Assembly: GCA_044432975.1 (NCBI GenBank)
Contig: JAWXUC010000005.1
Coordinates: forward strand, 62,001 to 126,000
Direction of reading: 5' to 3'
Source: JAWXUC01 sp044432975
GTDB taxonomy: Bacteria; Pseudomonadota; Alphaproteobacteria; RF32; CAG-239
Length of the DNA stretch: 64,000 bases
Part shown: positions 24,244 through 31,281 of the stretch, piece after piece
Position numbering within the stretch: the first letter of the stretch is position 1
Layout: each line of letters begins with the position of its first letter
Program-made: the position numbers and the translations under genes
Notes under the pieces: model-generated
What the model was told of the DNA's origin: nothing
Databases searched by the model: none
What the model saw: only the letters and a program-made list of their open reading frames with translations

Positions 24244-24585
24244 ATGACAACCGATGCCATAATCTGCCCAAAATGCAATAGTCCATACGGATATTTTGAC
24301 GGTTCAATAAATATCTGCCCAGAATGCGGATATGAATGGAACGAGAACACAACATCTGATGAAGAAACAGAAGTTGTTAAAGATGCAAATGGCACAATTT
24401 TAGCTGATGGCGATAGTGTTGTTGTAATCAAAGACCTTAAAATTAAGGGAAGCTCAAGCGCAGTAAAGCAAGGAACCGTTGTGAAAAATATTACCTTGAC
24501 AAATGAAGCGGGACATAATATTTCTTGCAAAATAACAGGCTTCGGCGCCATGAACCTAAAGTCCGAGTTTGTAAAAAAAGTTTAG
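24244..24585 (+). CDS. phnA: PhnA/YjdM family zinc-ribbon protein
   Basis: 113 residues. The N-terminal zinc ribbon is CPKCNSPYGYFDGSINICPECGYEW, followed by the SH3-like PhnA domain with DANGTILADGDSVVVIKDLKIKG. Despite the historic name there is no phn pathway here, and the function is unproven. The Shine-Dalgarno is AGAGGA. A TGTAGGG repeat and tRNA-Pro follow. Confidence 0.92.
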   Translation: MTTDAIICPKCNSPYGYFDGSINICPECGYEWNENTTSDEETEVVKDANGTILADGDSVVVIKDLKIKGSSSAVKQGTVVKNITLTNEAGHNISCKITGFGAMNLKSEFVKKV

Positions 24586-24598
24586 TGTTTATTGCTTC

Positions 24599-24625
24599 TG
24601 TAGGGGCATAGCGTGCTATGTCCGG
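24599..24625. repeat. TGTAGGG-type palindromic repeat
   Basis: TGTAGGGGCATAGCgtGCTATGTCCGG; same family as 6618, here between phnA and tRNA-Pro. Confidence 0.7.
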
Positions 24626-24652
24626 ATATTATTATAAATTAAACAAACCAAT

Positions 24653-24729
24653 CGGGGTGTAGCGCAGTCTGGTAGCGTACTTGTCTGGGGGACAAGGGGT
24701 CGCTGGTTCAAGTCCAGTCATCCCGACCA
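24653..24729 (+). tRNA. tRNA-Pro(GGG)
   Basis: 77 bases with an encoded CCA. Acceptor CGGGGTG (24653-24659) pairs with CATCCCG (24719-24725); the anticodon stem CTTGT/ACAAG holds the loop CTGGGGG, anticodon GGG at 24687-24689; the T arm is GCTGG-TTCAAGT-CCAGT. A Rho-independent terminator follows. The last six bases plus the terminator recur at 26262. Confidence 0.95.
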
Positions 24730-24735
24730 ATCATC

Positions 24736-24764
24736 AAAAACCGCTTGTTTAAAGCGGTTTTTTA
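24736..24764 (+). terminator. tRNA-Pro terminator
   Basis: AAAAACCGCTT, loop GTTT, AAGCGGTTTTTT. Almost identical to the copy at 26273-26302. Confidence 0.9.
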
Positions 24765-24789
24765 TTTGCTTATCAACTTATTAATTCAT

Positions 24790-26064
24790 TTAATCCTTTA
24801 AGCATGAGATTGGGACTATTAAAGTTCCGTCTTTTCTTTTATATGCATAGTTGCCGACGCCTGTTAGAATCATCTTAAATGAGGGTTGTTTCATTTTTGT
24901 GGTATCAATATTATCAGAAAGAGCATTTAAGGTTTTAACCGCTTCTTCAATAGATTTATCGCCACCAAGTTTGATTTCAATTAAGCCATAAGAGCCGTTT
25001 CTTAAATGAATAACTGCATCACACTCTAAGCCGCTTTTATCTCTATAGTGATAAAGATTGCCGCCTAAAGCTTCTGCATATACTCTTAAATCTCTAATAC
25101 ATAAATTTTCAAAAACTAAGCCAAAAGTATTTAAGTCATTAATCAAATCTTGAGGGCCGACCCCTAAAGCAGCAGTTGCGATAGAAGGGTCTACATAATA
25201 TCTGGTATCAGAGGTTCTGATAGATGTTTTTGACCTTAAATTAGGGTTCCACGCAGGGGAATCTTCTATAACAAATATTGTTTTTAAAGCATTTATATAT
25301 GAACTAACTGTGGCATCTGAAATAGTGTTGTTAGCATCTGATGATATATCTTTTGCAATTGACGGATTTTTTGCCTGAGAGCCAACGACTCTGGCATAAG
25401 ATTTTAATAGCTTTTTAGTTCTCTCAGGGTCTCTTTCTACATTATCAACGCTTGAAATATCTTGACTAACAACTGCATCACAATAGTCAAATGCTTGCCT
25501 TAAAGCTATTTCATTAGAGCAATCTAACGACTTTGGCCATCCGCCACGACAAACTACAAAAGCCAAATCTTCAATAGATAAAGTGCTGATACCTTCTATG
25601 CTTGAATTACTCTCGAATACTTCTTTTAATGAAACAGATCCATTTGACTCTCCTGATTCATATAAACTCATTGGTCGCATTATCATTCTAGAAATTCTGC
25701 CTGTTCCACTATGAGAAATCTCAGATCTATCAACAGGACTAGCAGAGCCTGTTAAAATAAATTGCCCAAATTCATCTCTTTTATCAACCTCAAAACGAAT
25801 AGCATCCCATAATTTTGGGGCTAATTGCCATTCATCAATTAACTTTGGAACTTCTCCGTTTAATAATAAGCTAGGGTTTATCTCAGCCATTTCCAAATTT
25901 TGGTTTTTTGTTGCAGGATCTTGCATATATAAAATTGTTTTAGCAACTTGAGATGCGGTTGTTGTTTTTCCGCACCATTTTGGCCCCTCAATTAAAACTG
26001 CACCTTTTGAATCTAGTTTTTGTTGCAAGATTTTATCTGATATTCTTTGTTTATATTGCTTCAT
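24790..26064 (-). CDS. AAA ATPase with DUF4143 domain
   Basis: 424 residues. Walker A GPKWCGKTT is at 27-35, Walker B is in LIDEWQLAPKLWD, sensor-like FILTGSAS follows, and the C-terminal DUF4143 region ends with a nuclease-like core (SGLECDAVIHLRNGSYGLIEIKLGG, resembling the D-E-K pattern of restriction-like folds). These are common accessory ATPases of unsettled function, often on mobile DNA. The gene is monocistronic, opposite to its neighbours, and lies between two copies of the tRNA-Pro tail. GAGGTG precedes the ATG. Confidence 0.9.
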   Translation of the reverse strand: MKQYKQRISDKILQQKLDSKGAVLIEGPKWCGKTTTASQVAKTILYMQDPATKNQNLEMAEINPSLLLNGEVPKLIDEWQLAPKLWDAIRFEVDKRDEFGQFILTGSASPVDRSEISHSGTGRISRMIMRPMSLYESGESNGSVSLKEVFESNSSIEGISTLSIEDLAFVVCRGGWPKSLDCSNEIALRQAFDYCDAVVSQDISSVDNVERDPERTKKLLKSYARVVGSQAKNPSIAKDISSDANNTISDATVSSYINALKTIFVIEDSPAWNPNLRSKTSIRTSDTRYYVDPSIATAALGVGPQDLINDLNTFGLVFENLCIRDLRVYAEALGGNLYHYRDKSGLECDAVIHLRNGSYGLIEIKLGGDKSIEEAVKTLNALSDNIDTTKMKQPSFKMILTGVGNYAYKRKDGTLIVPISCLKD

Positions 26065-26099
26065 TTCACCTCTCTTTTGATGTATTATAAAACAAATTT

Positions 26100-26186
26100 A
26101 GTTGTTTGGCAAGTTTTTATTTAGCTGTTTGGCAGATTTTCATTGTGCTATTTGGCGCGTTTTTGTTTGGCTGTTTGGCAAAAGAG
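26100..26186. repeat. Four 23-bp direct repeats upstream of the DUF4143 gene
   Basis: TTTGGC occurs at 26105, 26128, 26151 and 26174, exactly 23 bases apart, in the context GCTG-TTTGGC-A followed by a T-rich stretch. The array lies directly upstream of the minus-strand ATPase start and resembles an iteron or multi-site operator rather than a coding repeat (23 is not a multiple of three). Confidence 0.75.
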
Positions 26187-26261
26187 GTGAGACTATGAGT
26201 TCTCATTTTTAGGGCATGGGGGCGGATATTTGGCTTTGTCTTATAAACTGTATTATATACA

Positions 26262-26302
26262 CGACCAATCATTAAAAACCGCTTATTTCAAGCGGTTTTT
26301 TA
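26262..26302 (+). repeat. Second copy of the tRNA-Pro 3' tail and terminator
   Basis: CGACCAATCATTAAAAACCG and the rest of the terminator match 24724-24764 with three differences, all outside the stem. No tRNA body precedes it. The gap 26065-26376 otherwise contains only the 23-bp repeats and no gene. It looks like an att-type or duplication scar on the right side of the ATPase gene; its hairpin can still terminate. Confidence 0.8.
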
Positions 26303-26376
26303 TATAGTTAACTTAAACTTATTTTCTAGACATTTTGATTGTTTGATATATAGTTGAATTTACAAGGAGAAATAAT

Positions 26377-26790
26377 GTGAGTTCAGGACAAATTGCACAA
26401 CATATTAGATCTATTGTTGTAGCTGTTATTAAAAAAGACAACAAGGTGTTAGCCATGCCTTGTTTTGATAAAATAAAAAATGAAGTTTTTTATAGACTAC
26501 CAGGCGGTGGAATAGAGTTTGGCGAAAAAGCTCAAACGGCATTAAAAAGAGAGTTTTTAGAAGAAATAGGAATTAATGTTAATATAGAAAAACAACTCCC
26601 CACCGTTGAAAATATTTTTGAGTTTAATGGCAAAAATGGACATGAGATTGTAATTCCTTTTGAAGCAACTTTAGATGATGAAGAAATGTTAAAAGATAAA
26701 TTTAGCATGATAGAAAAAGAACACGAAGGTAAGTTTATAGAATTTATTGAGATCACAAAAGATAAAAGAATATATCCAGAAGTTTTGTAA
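26377..26790 (+). CDS. NUDIX hydrolase
   Basis: 137 residues. The Nudix box GGIEFGEKAQTALKREFLEEIGI is intact (G-x5-E-x7-REUxEExGU), preceded by VVAVIKKDNKVLAM. It hydrolyses a nucleoside diphosphate linked to another group; the substrate is not predictable. The start is GTG with AAGGAG upstream. First gene of the accessory run to 29431. Confidence 0.9.
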   Translation: MSSGQIAQHIRSIVVAVIKKDNKVLAMPCFDKIKNEVFYRLPGGGIEFGEKAQTALKREFLEEIGINVNIEKQLPTVENIFEFNGKNGHEIVIPFEATLDDEEMLKDKFSMIEKEHEGKFIEFIEITKDKRIYPEVL

Positions 26791-26808
26791 TGTGAGGAAA
26801 AGGTAATT

Positions 26809-26841
26809 ATGAAAAGATATAGGCTAAAACTTAGAGGGTAA
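26809..26841 (+). CDS. Ten-codon mini-ORF ahead of a GNAT gene
   Basis: ATG with GAGGAAAAGG upstream encodes MKRYRLKLRG and stops two bases before the GNAT ATG. Its last codons AGAGGG form the Shine-Dalgarno sequence of the GNAT gene, so translating it would affect that site. It could be a leader peptide or a chance ORF. Confidence 0.35.
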   Translation: MKRYRLKLRG

Positions 26842-26843
26842 TA

Positions 26844-27320
26844 ATGATAGAAATTAGAAAAGCCAAACCGCAAGATGCAAGAGATATAAAAAAAGTTCAC
26901 ATAAGTGCTTATCATAAAAGCTATAGAGGCTTTTTGCCAGATGAGTTTTTAGACGGCCTAAAGCTTGAAGAAGAGGTCGTTCTTAAAACTGCAGAAAGAA
27001 TAAAAACTCATGATTATTTTATTGCAGTTGATGATAATAAAATAGTTGCATTTGCAGTCCTTATATATCCAGATGCTAAAACTATTGAGATAGAAGCAAT
27101 CTATGCTGCCCCAGAATATCATGGAAAAGGTATAGGTTCAAAACTTGTTGATTATATTTGTGGCTTGTCAAACAAAACAGTTGTTGCATGGACATTAAAA
27201 AACGGTCCATCAATAGGTTTTTATATAAAAAACGGTTTTAAGCAAGTTGCAGGAGTTGAAAAGTTTTGGAAATTTAATCTTCCTATTATTAAGTTTGAAA
27301 AAACAATAGATAAGGAGTAA
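26844..27320 (+). CDS. GNAT N-acetyltransferase
   Basis: 158 residues. Begins MIEIRKAKPQDARDIKKVH; motif A is IEAIYAAPEYHGKGIGSKLVDY (Q/R-x-x-G-x-G/A acetyl-CoA loop as HGKGIG), and the C-terminal GFYIKNGFKQVAG is the usual motif B. The acceptor substrate is unknown. Gene 2 of the accessory run, 3 bases before the phosphotransferase gene. Confidence 0.88.
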   Translation: MIEIRKAKPQDARDIKKVHISAYHKSYRGFLPDEFLDGLKLEEEVVLKTAERIKTHDYFIAVDDNKIVAFAVLIYPDAKTIEIEAIYAAPEYHGKGIGSKLVDYICGLSNKTVVAWTLKNGPSIGFYIKNGFKQVAGVEKFWKFNLPIIKFEKTIDKE

Positions 27321-27322
27321 TA

Positions 27323-28198
27323 ATGAATAAAGAAAATTGCTTAAAGCTATTGCAAGACCTTTATCCTGAAAAAGTTATTACTTTTATTGGGGCAGGGTGG
27401 TCTAGTATGGCGTTTGATGTTGATGATGAATACATCATTAGGGTTCCGTTTGTGGATGTTAGCCAATATAAAAAAGAGGCTCAGTTGCAGCCATTTCTTC
27501 AAGACAAAGTTTCTGTTCTTATTCCAGAGCCTCAAGTTGTTGAAACAAAAGACGTCTCTTTTGCCATACATAAAAAAATTAAAGGATTGTCATGGAATTT
27601 AGATACTTACAATAAGCTTACAAAAGAAGAACAGAACTTGTTTTGCGAAGATATTGCAAAGTTTTTTTATGAAATTCATTCTGTTGATTTAACAGAATTG
27701 TTTGCAAATGTAGATAAAAAACATTTTAGTCCTTATTTGCTTGAGCCTAAGTATAATTTTTTTCAGTATTTAAAAAATAGCTTAAGCTCTAAAGAGATAG
27801 AAGACTTATATAATTGGTGTGAACATGTATTGAACGATAAGGATAAATCTTTTTTAATTTATGAAGATTTCTCTCCTTCAAATTGCTTGGTTGATGAAAA
27901 CCATCGTCTTATTGGCGTTTTTGATTTTGCTAATGCAGGTATTAATGATATTCATGAAGATTTTAAGAGATTGCATTGCTCTGGTTTTTTAGATTTATTA
28001 AATAATGTGTTAGATTATTATAAAAAAATGACAGGTATAGAAGTTGATACAGAAAAACTTAATAATCTAAATTATGCTAACATAATTCTTTGTTTGCAAT
28101 ATTTAGCGCAAAATCCAAACGTTGTTGAATCAGATAAAAGTGCTTGGGATAATCAAATAGAAAAGGCAAAACAATTGTTGCAAAAAATATCTGCTTGA
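27323..28198 (+). CDS. Aminoglycoside/macrolide-phosphotransferase-like kinase
   Basis: 291 residues with the APH fold: an N-terminal lobe with GWSSMAFDVDDEYIIRVP, catalytic loop IYEDFSPSNCLVDE (Asp and Asn present; the usual His of HGD is Tyr-Glu), and the metal-binding Asp in IGVFDFANAGINDIHEDF. This resembles the APH(2'')/Mph group. Resistance is possible but homologues also phosphorylate other small molecules. A possible -35 TTGACA for the downstream attenuator overlaps its stop codon. Confidence 0.82.
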   Translation: MNKENCLKLLQDLYPEKVITFIGAGWSSMAFDVDDEYIIRVPFVDVSQYKKEAQLQPFLQDKVSVLIPEPQVVETKDVSFAIHKKIKGLSWNLDTYNKLTKEEQNLFCEDIAKFFYEIHSVDLTELFANVDKKHFSPYLLEPKYNFFQYLKNSLSSKEIEDLYNWCEHVLNDKDKSFLIYEDFSPSNCLVDENHRLIGVFDFANAGINDIHEDFKRLHCSGFLDLLNNVLDYYKKMTGIEVDTEKLNNLNYANIILCLQYLAQNPNVVESDKSAWDNQIEKAKQLLQKISA

Positions 28199-28229
28199 CA
28201 ATTTTTCTATATTGTTTAAGCTTTACAAT

Positions 28230-28316
28230 ATGATAAATAAAAAAGACATTTCTTGGACATTAAAAACAACTGTGCAAACTTTGGTTTATGCGCCATTTTA
28301 CCATATATGCCCTTAA
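28230..28316 (+). CDS. Putative 28-aa leader peptide
   Basis: ATG 28230 opens a frame encoding MINKKDISWTLKTTVQTL followed by VYAPFYHICP and a TAA at 28314-28316. The stop codon lies inside CCCTTAAAGT, the 5' strand of the first attenuator hairpin, and the last sense codon is Pro, a slow context for termination. No clear Shine-Dalgarno sequence is visible, which is the main weakness. Confidence 0.45.
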   Translation: MINKKDISWTLKTTVQTLVYAPFYHICP

Positions 28317-28391
28317 AGTGTTTTATTAAAATTTTCTGCAAGCATTACTACTTTAAGGGACAAGCAATAATCACAATGCTTGTTTTTTTTA
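28310..28391 (+). promoter_or_regulatory. Transcription attenuator upstream of the second GNAT gene
   Basis: Stem 1: CCCTTAAAGT (28310-28319) with ACTTTAAGGG (28350-28359). It is immediately followed by the terminator ACAAGCA/TGCTTGT (28360-28383) and eight T residues. CAAGCATT in the loop of stem 1 (28339-28346) is a perfect complement of AATGCTTG (28375-28382), the 3' arm of the terminator. A ribosome at the leader-peptide stop would cover the 5' strand of stem 1 and free CAAGCATT to act as antiterminator. Confidence 0.65.
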
Positions 28392-28415
28392 ATTTTTTTA
28401 TGGAGTGTTATAATA

Positions 28416-28937
28416 ATGAATGAGTATAAACTTAAAAATGGCAAAACAGTTATAATCAGAGCAGTTGAAGAATCTGATTATGAAATGGTGCAAGATTATG
28501 TGGCAAAAATGGCAGAAGAAACAATTTTTACAAACCAATATGTGGGGCAACCTCGTAAAGAAAAAGATGCTTTTATTAAAGCCATTAAAAATGTTTGGCT
28601 ACAAGTTGTTGTTGATAAAGACATGATTGTTGGTTTGATTTCTGCTGGTATCTGCAAACCTAATCACCCTTGGCTAAAATACACAGGCTCTTTTGGAATC
28701 CACATGTTAAATGTTTATCAAGGTCAAGGTTTGGGAACAAAATTGATGAACATGCTTGATGATTGGGCAAAAGATAATCGCTTGCACAGAATAGAAGGCT
28801 CTGTTAGAACCCAAAATGTTAGTGCAATTTCTCTTTATCTTAAATGTGGTTATAAAATAGAGGGCGAGGTTAAAGATTATGCGCTTATAAACAATGAGTG
28901 GCATAATGAGTATTTGATTGCAAAGATTTTAAGATGA
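28416..28937 (+). CDS. GNAT N-acetyltransferase (RimJ/RimL-like)
   Basis: 173 residues. ATG 28416 has GGAGTG upstream; an in-frame extension from 28380 reads through the terminator T-run and is rejected. Motif A is IHMLNVYQGQGLGTKLMNMLDDWA (QGQGLG loop) and motif B NVSAISLYLKCGYKIEGEVKDYALINNEWHNEYL. Similar proteins acetylate protein N-termini, polyamines or antibiotics. It is preceded by the attenuator, overlaps the kinase gene by ATGA, and so is probably inducible. Confidence 0.88.
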   Translation: MNEYKLKNGKTVIIRAVEESDYEMVQDYVAKMAEETIFTNQYVGQPRKEKDAFIKAIKNVWLQVVVDKDMIVGLISAGICKPNHPWLKYTGSFGIHMLNVYQGQGLGTKLMNMLDDWAKDNRLHRIEGSVRTQNVSAISLYLKCGYKIEGEVKDYALINNEWHNEYLIAKILR

Positions 28938-29431
28938 TAAATATTAAGAAAAATGTAAAATTACACATAATGGTTGGTTATATGGGGTTTGGTAAAACCA
29001 CCATAGCAAGTCAGTTGTCTAAAGAATATAATGCTATAGTCTTAAATCATGATGATTTTATGACAACTTTGTTTGGTAGAAATCCATCAAAAGAAAACTT
29101 TAGAGATTATAAGTCTAAAGTTTCTGACTTGCTTTGGGTTGTTGCAAATAAAGTTTTGAATACAAAATCAGATGTTATTATAGATTCAGGAGCTTGGAGT
29201 AAAGAGGAAAGACTTTTAATAAAATTAAAAGCAGCTCAAATGAGAGTGGATGTTATATTTCATCAGATTGATTGTTGTATAAATACAGCAAAACAAAGAG
29301 TTCTTAATAGAACACAAACAGATAATGATGCCATGTATATTGATGAAAACTGCTTTAATAAATTTCTTTCTCAATATCAAGAAATCTCAAATGATGAGGG
29401 TTTGATTGTAATACATCATAAAGGAGAATAA
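28934..29431 (+). CDS. P-loop kinase (AAA_33 / zeta-toxin-like fold)
   Basis: 165 residues. Walker A GYMGFGKTT near 14-22, LNHDDFMTTLFG after beta-2 (the acceptor Asp pattern), VIIDSGAWSKEERLLI and the lid RVLNRTQTDNDAM. This fold includes small-molecule kinases such as chloramphenicol phosphotransferase and also zeta toxins; the reaction is not assignable. Coupled by ATGA to the GNAT gene and last in the run. Confidence 0.8.
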   Translation: MINIKKNVKLHIMVGYMGFGKTTIASQLSKEYNAIVLNHDDFMTTLFGRNPSKENFRDYKSKVSDLLWVVANKVLNTKSDVIIDSGAWSKEERLLIKLKAAQMRVDVIFHQIDCCINTAKQRVLNRTQTDNDAMYIDENCFNKFLSQYQEISNDEGLIVIHHKGE

Positions 29432-29435
29432 CTCT

Positions 29436-30251
29436 TTATTTCCAATATTCTTCCACCCACTTTGCAGGTTTTATTTGTTTGTAAAATTTTTTTATAAAGT
29501 AAAGAAATTTATTTTTTATATCTTTACTTTTTTTACCATAAACCCCTTTAAGAGCATCGGGAATATTTGTTGTTCCATGAAAAGCAATCATTTTAAGCCC
29601 TTCAACGTTTGGCTTTTTAGTTGGCAACAACCATCTTAATAATGGGTTGGGCATGCAATGAAAGTGAAAACTTTTAAACCAATTGTCGGGGAAGAAGTTT
29701 AATTTTCCGTTTTTCTCAATAACTTTAGCAGATAAATATTCTTGAGTAGCGGTTCCAAATTCTTTTATAACTTCTTCACTATTTTGTTCAAAATATTTTT
29801 TTACATATCCAAGTGTTCCTACAACAAAAGTATAACAACTAGCTTGTCCTACTTTGTTCTTTTTTTTGCCTTTTCTATTTGCCCAATCATTTATAATGTA
29901 AAGTTCATCTCCATAATCATAATCAAAAAGTTCATCTAAATTACCAACAATCAAACTATCTATATCAAAAAAGAAAACTCTTTGCCCGTTTAAGCCACCT
30001 AAGTTATCATCGCATAATCCGCTTTCTTTTTTATGATTAAAAGGAGCTTCAACGTCAAAAGTCGGAAGAGGATGAGCCACAATTTCATCATTTAATCCTT
30101 CTGGTATCTCTGTAAAACAAAAAAGTTTAACATTGTGTCTAGTGTTTCTTTTTATTGCTGAATATAGTTTGTTTATATCATCAGCAGAGTATAATGTTCC
30201 CCATTTAATACAAATAACATTTACAGTTTTATTTTCAGAGTTTTGAACCAT
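29436..30251 (-). CDS. Glycosyltransferase-like protein (DxD, GT-A type)
   Basis: 271 residues from ATG 30251, which has AGAGAGGATAATAAA upstream; a longer frame to 30329 has no such site. The N-terminus VNVICIKWGTLYSADDINKLYSAI starts a Rossmann-like core; FFFDIDSLIVGNLDELFDY gives the DxD metal motif of GT8-like enzymes. The C-terminus is basic (YGKKSKDIKNKFLYFIKKFYKQIK) and could associate with membrane. It probably acts on a surface glycan. Convergent with the kinase gene, 4 bases apart. Confidence 0.72.
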   Translation of the reverse strand: MVQNSENKTVNVICIKWGTLYSADDINKLYSAIKRNTRHNVKLFCFTEIPEGLNDEIVAHPLPTFDVEAPFNHKKESGLCDDNLGGLNGQRVFFFDIDSLIVGNLDELFDYDYGDELYIINDWANRKGKKKNKVGQASCYTFVVGTLGYVKKYFEQNSEEVIKEFGTATQEYLSAKVIEKNGKLNFFPDNWFKSFHFHCMPNPLLRWLLPTKKPNVEGLKMIAFHGTTNIPDALKGVYGKKSKDIKNKFLYFIKKFYKQIKPAKWVEEYWK

Positions 30252-30406
30252 TTTATTATCCTCTCTATTAATAATGTTGCCCAAAGGATATTCGCTTAAA
30301 CTTATCTTTGCAAGTATAATCTTTTGCATTTAAAAACTTTTATTTTTTAATACTTTTTTATTAAATAAAGTGTAATATAACAAAAAATAATAAAGAGGAG
30401 AAGATT

Positions 30407-31276
30407 TTGTTATTTCAGCTATTTTTAAACACATTAATTGTTGGTTCAGAATATGGCTTAATCGCTATGGCGTTTAGGTTAATGTACTCTGTATCTCCAT
30501 TTTTTAATATGACATTGGGAGCTATAGTTGCATTTAGCTCATATTTAATGTTTTCTTTTGCAACTTATACATCGATTCCTTTAGTTTTTGCGATGCTTTT
30601 GGTTGTTTTTATTTCTGCGCTGTTTTCATATTTGTTAGAGGCTGGAATATATACTCCGATGAGATCTAAAGGCGCATCATCTATGATTTTGTTGGTGGCA
30701 TCTTTGGGCGTTTATACAATTTTTGAAGCGGTTGTTCAACTTGTTTTTGGCCCAGAATATAAAAACTTAACTCCCGTAAATCAAACAAGCGTTTTTAATA
30801 TCTTAGGTCAAAGTGTTCCTTTGGTTCAGATTGTTAGTATAGTTTGCAATTTTGCAATATTCTTCGGTTTAAAATATTTGTTAGAAAAAAGCTTTGTTGG
30901 CAAAATGGTTAGAGCAGTCAACGATTCTTCAACATTATCAAATATTATTGGGATAGATAATAACAAAATAATTTTGCTTATATCACTTTTAGTTGGCGCG
31001 ATTCTCGGTATAAGCGGAATTTTGGTTGGTTATGATACAGGCATGCAACCTAACATGGGTTTTGATTTATTGTTCAAAGGTATGATAGGTGCTATTATTG
31101 GTGGTTTAGCAAATTTAAGAGGAGCTTTCTTAGGGGCGTTCTTCTTAGCATTTGCAGAAAACTTGGGTGTTTGGGCTTTTGCTTCAGAATGGAGAAACTT
31201 GGTTGCGTTTGTTATTTTTATCGTCTTCTTATCTCTTCGTCCTAAAGGCATTTTTCAAAAGAAAGAGAGAGGTTAA
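30407..31276 (+). CDS. livH: Branched-chain amino-acid type ABC permease LivH
   Basis: 289 residues with about eight hydrophobic segments. LivH features: LMYSVSPFFNMTLGAIVAFSSY near the N-terminus and GMIGAIIGGLANLRGAFLGAF toward the C-terminus. TTG start with GAGGAG upstream. First gene of a seven-gene operon with livM, livG, three binding proteins and livF. Confidence 0.92.
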   Translation: MLFQLFLNTLIVGSEYGLIAMAFRLMYSVSPFFNMTLGAIVAFSSYLMFSFATYTSIPLVFAMLLVVFISALFSYLLEAGIYTPMRSKGASSMILLVASLGVYTIFEAVVQLVFGPEYKNLTPVNQTSVFNILGQSVPLVQIVSIVCNFAIFFGLKYLLEKSFVGKMVRAVNDSSTLSNIIGIDNNKIILLISLLVGAILGISGILVGYDTGMQPNMGFDLLFKGMIGAIIGGLANLRGAFLGAFFLAFAENLGVWAFASEWRNLVAFVIFIVFLSLRPKGIFQKKERG

Positions 31277-31281
31277 TAAAA

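Noticed and set aside
24790..26064. DUF4143 ATPase as an integrase-bearing genomic island
   Set aside because: No integrase, transposase or phage gene lies between the two tail copies; kept only as an insertion scar with one cargo gene.
26100..26186. 23-bp repeats considered as CRISPR or coding repeats
   Set aside because: Only TTTGGC and part of the flank are conserved, there is no spacer pattern, and 23 is not a multiple of three.
26262..26302. Second tRNA gene ending at the duplicated tail
   Set aside because: Upstream bases cannot form acceptor, D or anticodon arms; only the tail and terminator are present.
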